From Meandrina meandrites (Eukaryota > Cnidaria > Anthozoa > Scleractinia > Meandrinidae), in the NCBI GenBank assembly GCA_963693305.1, contig OY855908.1, positions 19,527,993 to 19,591,992 on the forward strand: a stretch of DNA of 64,000 bases, written 5' to 3'. Every line of letters begins with the position of its first letter. Within the stretch, counting starts at the first letter, position 1. The translations under genes were made by a program, and so were the position numbers. Under the pieces are notes generated by a model. The model saw only the letters and a program-made list of their open reading frames with translations, did not search any database and was not told the DNA's origin. Shown one piece after another: positions 61,681 to 64,000 of the stretch.

Positions 61681-63417
61681 TCAGGGCGCTGGAGCAACCA
61701 GATCCTCCGTCCCAGGTTTACAAAACTGACGGATCTCGCGGTACAGATACTGTTTCCTTTCTTGGGATAAGCCTTGAGGACTGACTTCGGGTGGAAGCAC
61801 GGCGGGTGGAAGAATGGCGGGGTTCTTCAGCACCATTAAAGATTGTTCAGGAGATGTGCTGTACTGTTTAAAGTAAAGCTTGCCAGGTTCGTCTTTCGAA
61901 AATCGGAAGTAGTGGAATGTTTTAATCTTGGGGACCTTGACGAAGTACTGTTCCAGGAAAGCTGACCAATTAAACACCGGCACAATAACTTTCCCATCGT
62001 GTGTCCCGACAAGCTGGGCTGTGTTGACACCAACAGTGCTGGACGACTCGACCATCTCGGCGAACTCGTACAGAGAAGAAACGTAATTGACTTTGTAGCT
62101 TTTCTTGATCATTCCGAAGCAACGATCGGGGCCAAACTTTGTGTGGCCGGCGATGAGAAAAGAATAAACGATTGACTCGTGAAGCTGATGAATTGCTCTC
62201 CATGCCAGGTACCAGAGGAAGAAGTTGTTCTTGTTCTGTCCAGAACAATTATCTGCATGAAGATGGGCATGAGTTTCGCCGAGGCCGTGGTTCTGAAAAT
62301 AATGGTGGACGTAACTTATTGTAGTGTTGGCCCCCTTGCCGACGTCGCTTGCTTCGTCGATTAAGTAGTTAACTTGTCGAGGAATAGCCTCACACATCAC
62401 GCCGAAGATTCCGCATTTGCGTGGCGTTTTGAAGTATATCGGGCCTGGCTGCATCGGATTACTTGGGATGTGGATTTGCTGGGCAAAGTCAAATGAATAG
62501 TGTATTGTTGAAATGAGGGAACATGCCTCATGCTGTTCATCCAACTCGATGGAATCTGCCAATCTTTCGAAGTTGTTCTTCGACTCGGTGCAAGCGTTTC
62601 TGTAAAGGTCTCTCTCCGTTTGAACACAATTTAAATGTTCCTGCTGAGCCAGGACGCACTGAGACTTTTCTCTGTCCGGAAGGTTTGCAGATCGCAGGAG
62701 TTTCGACGTGTTCTGCTGGCACGTGAGACACAGGTCGGTCATGGGTTTGGCCACCACGATTTCAGGATGAAACTGTTCCCATAATTTGATAAATTTTGTG
62801 TAGCAAACAGCTTGTTTTCCCGATCCTTCGCAAGCACTTTTGAATGCGCGCCACACACTCATCTTTGTCTCAGACGACGAGAGCAAGCGAATGTCATCAT
62901 TTTTAAAGCCCGGGATTCTGCCGGGTAGCAGAACGGCGTTTTCTTCAGCATAATTGTTCAAAAAGTTTTTAACGTCCTCTGTTACAGCATGTGGTAACGT
63001 GTTGTGAGGTAGCCTTTTGCGGTTTCCATGTACCCTTTGGGAGATTCCGTGTTCCTCGTAATGTTCCTTCAATCTACGAAACCGCGAGTAGCTAATACCG
63101 TAGAGGTTTAAAAACATATCCTTGCAGATTGGACGGTTGAGGTAAATAAAACTGCATCGTGCACTGCGCTTTCTTTTCTCGCCGATGATGTCGATGCTTG
63201 TGAACGCTTGGATGTTCGCTAGAATAACAAGGTCGAGTTCCCCATGTGATAACTCCAAGCAGTTGTTTAAATTTGAAAGCACAGTAATCTCCTGGAACTG
63301 CTGAGAACACTGGCTGCCTTTTAAACCTAGAGAACACCCGCAACCATCTTGTAGAAACTTCTTAACTTTAGCTATGATTTCTTCACTATCGAATAAGTCT
63401 TGATCGCATTCCGCCAT
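61681..63417 (-). CDS. Transposase-like protein of the cnidarian DUF7869 type, 578 aa
   Basis: A single open exon from MAECDQDLFDSEEIIAKV to a stop at 61681-61683. An HTH-like region reads DMFLNLYGISYSRFRRLKEH. A Cys pair (DLCLTCQQN) precedes a helical section. The core has HYSFDFAQQIHIPSNP (about 300-316), TPRKCGIFGVMCEAIPRQVN, LHADNCSGQNKNNFF (about 385-399) and IAGHTKFGPDRCFG (about 421-434), which looks like an RNase H-fold DDE-type enzyme. I recall many intronless copies in cnidarian genomes under a DUF label; activity is unproven. Two histone-type stem-loops and an AATAAA follow. It faces the BEN gene. Confidence 0.7.
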   Translation of the reverse strand: MAECDQDLFDSEEIIAKVKKFLQDGCGCSLGLKGSQCSQQFQEITVLSNLNNCLELSHGELDLVILANIQAFTSIDIIGEKRKRSARCSFIYLNRPICKDMFLNLYGISYSRFRRLKEHYEEHGISQRVHGNRKRLPHNTLPHAVTEDVKNFLNNYAEENAVLLPGRIPGFKNDDIRLLSSSETKMSVWRAFKSACEGSGKQAVCYTKFIKLWEQFHPEIVVAKPMTDLCLTCQQNTSKLLRSANLPDREKSQCVLAQQEHLNCVQTERDLYRNACTESKNNFERLADSIELDEQHEACSLISTIHYSFDFAQQIHIPSNPMQPGPIYFKTPRKCGIFGVMCEAIPRQVNYLIDEASDVGKGANTTISYVHHYFQNHGLGETHAHLHADNCSGQNKNNFFLWYLAWRAIHQLHESIVYSFLIAGHTKFGPDRCFGMIKKSYKVNYVSSLYEFAEMVESSSTVGVNTAQLVGTHDGKVIVPVFNWSAFLEQYFVKVPKIKTFHYFRFSKDEPGKLYFKQYSTSPEQSLMVLKNPAILPPAVLPPEVSPQGLSQERKQYLYREIRQFCKPGTEDLVAPAP

Positions 63418-64000
63418 GTTTGAGAGTATGATGTAGCACGGTCAAGCACGCAAGATACAGTGCAGTTGCCACGACAACGCGGCCTTCTGTCGATTTGATT
63501 GATACAGATTGGCTGTTGCGTTACCTGTCACGATGTTTCTTGTAACCCGTGTGCACGTATGCAAATATCGGGCCGACACATGCTTCAAAGAAACGGAGTT
63601 GCCTCGCTTTTCGCGCGCGTTTTGCTCTTCACAGTGAGCTCAGGCCAGAGTTTAATACCAGTTTGGAAAAGCATACTTATAACAAGCTAAGAAGATGGGA
63701 CATATAAACACTTACGTATCTTTTATTTTGTAAAAATAGCGGCAAATGACTCGATATTACAATTTGTTTTGTGCAAGTTTTGTTTACATTCCTCTTCGCA
63801 AACTCGGGAGCGAACCTCAAGTTTAATACTTTTCTTAAGTTATAGCGATCAATAAAGTAGAAGATTTTTCGAAACATCTGGCTGTTAGTTCAAAGTTTTA
63901 TTTATTTTGCAGTGCAGACGAAGTTTACATTTGTCGTCAGCCGCGTGCTGCCATGAATATTTCTCGCGTTCGTTCTAATGACTCGGTATTGTGTTGGTTT
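63418..64000. other. Upstream of the transposase-like gene
   Basis: No TATA box, gene or terminal repeat recognised. If the gene belongs to a mobile element, its outer end would lie here or past the window edge. Confidence 0.3.

Overview
This window is invertebrate animal nuclear DNA, most likely from an anthozoan cnidarian such as a stony coral or sea anemone. The evidence is spliced genes with GT-AG introns, many retroelement and DNA-transposon remnants of types common in cnidarian genomes, a BEN-domain gene, and a full-length Polinton/Maverick. The taxon is inferred from family resemblance; no marker gene names it. Very little of the sequence looks like single-copy host gene.

Layout. 0.2-0.8 kb is a 57-bp satellite. 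1.2-3.1 kb is a 5'-truncated LINE with an open reverse transcriptase and a (TAAA)n tail. 3.4-19.8 kb is a transposon graveyard: five elements with TACCGTA termini, a pogo-type transposase fragment, a decayed Ty3/gypsy element containing a LINE remnant and a short retroposed insert, an L1/Tx1-like LINE remnant, and a 968-bp element with a perfect 9-bp target duplication. 20-31 kb holds a 377-bp palindrome, a tRNA-type SINE, two TTAA-flanked inverted-repeat elements, an L1-like ORF1 pseudogene and a frameshifted zinc-finger pseudogene.

31.3-52.0 kb is a stack of nested insertions. A MULE-like element (34275-35121 plus 51691-51972, 9-bp duplication) was hit three times: by an apparently intact piggyBac landing in its TTAA-containing target duplication, by a small MITE, and by a 16.6-kb Polinton. 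The Polinton has 283-bp terminal inverted repeats and a 5/6-bp target duplication. It carries protein-primed DNA polymerase B, a retroviral-type integrase, a packaging ATPase, an adenovirus-type protease, and major and penton-like capsid proteins. It also has two basic core-like proteins, a parvovirus-type phospholipase A2 protein, a collagen-repeat fibre-like protein and several orphans. It is a virus-like element with modules for replication (PolB), integration (INT), virion assembly (capsid proteins, protease, ATPase) and possibly entry or attachment (PLA2, fibre).

52-57.4 kb is mostly non-coding, with a broken gene resembling a cnidarian HECT-like family and a 43-bp palindromic satellite. 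57.4-63.4 kb holds two intact-looking convergent genes: a five-exon BEN-domain gene on + and a single-exon 578-aa transposase-like gene on -. The second is followed by two histone-type 3' stem-loops.
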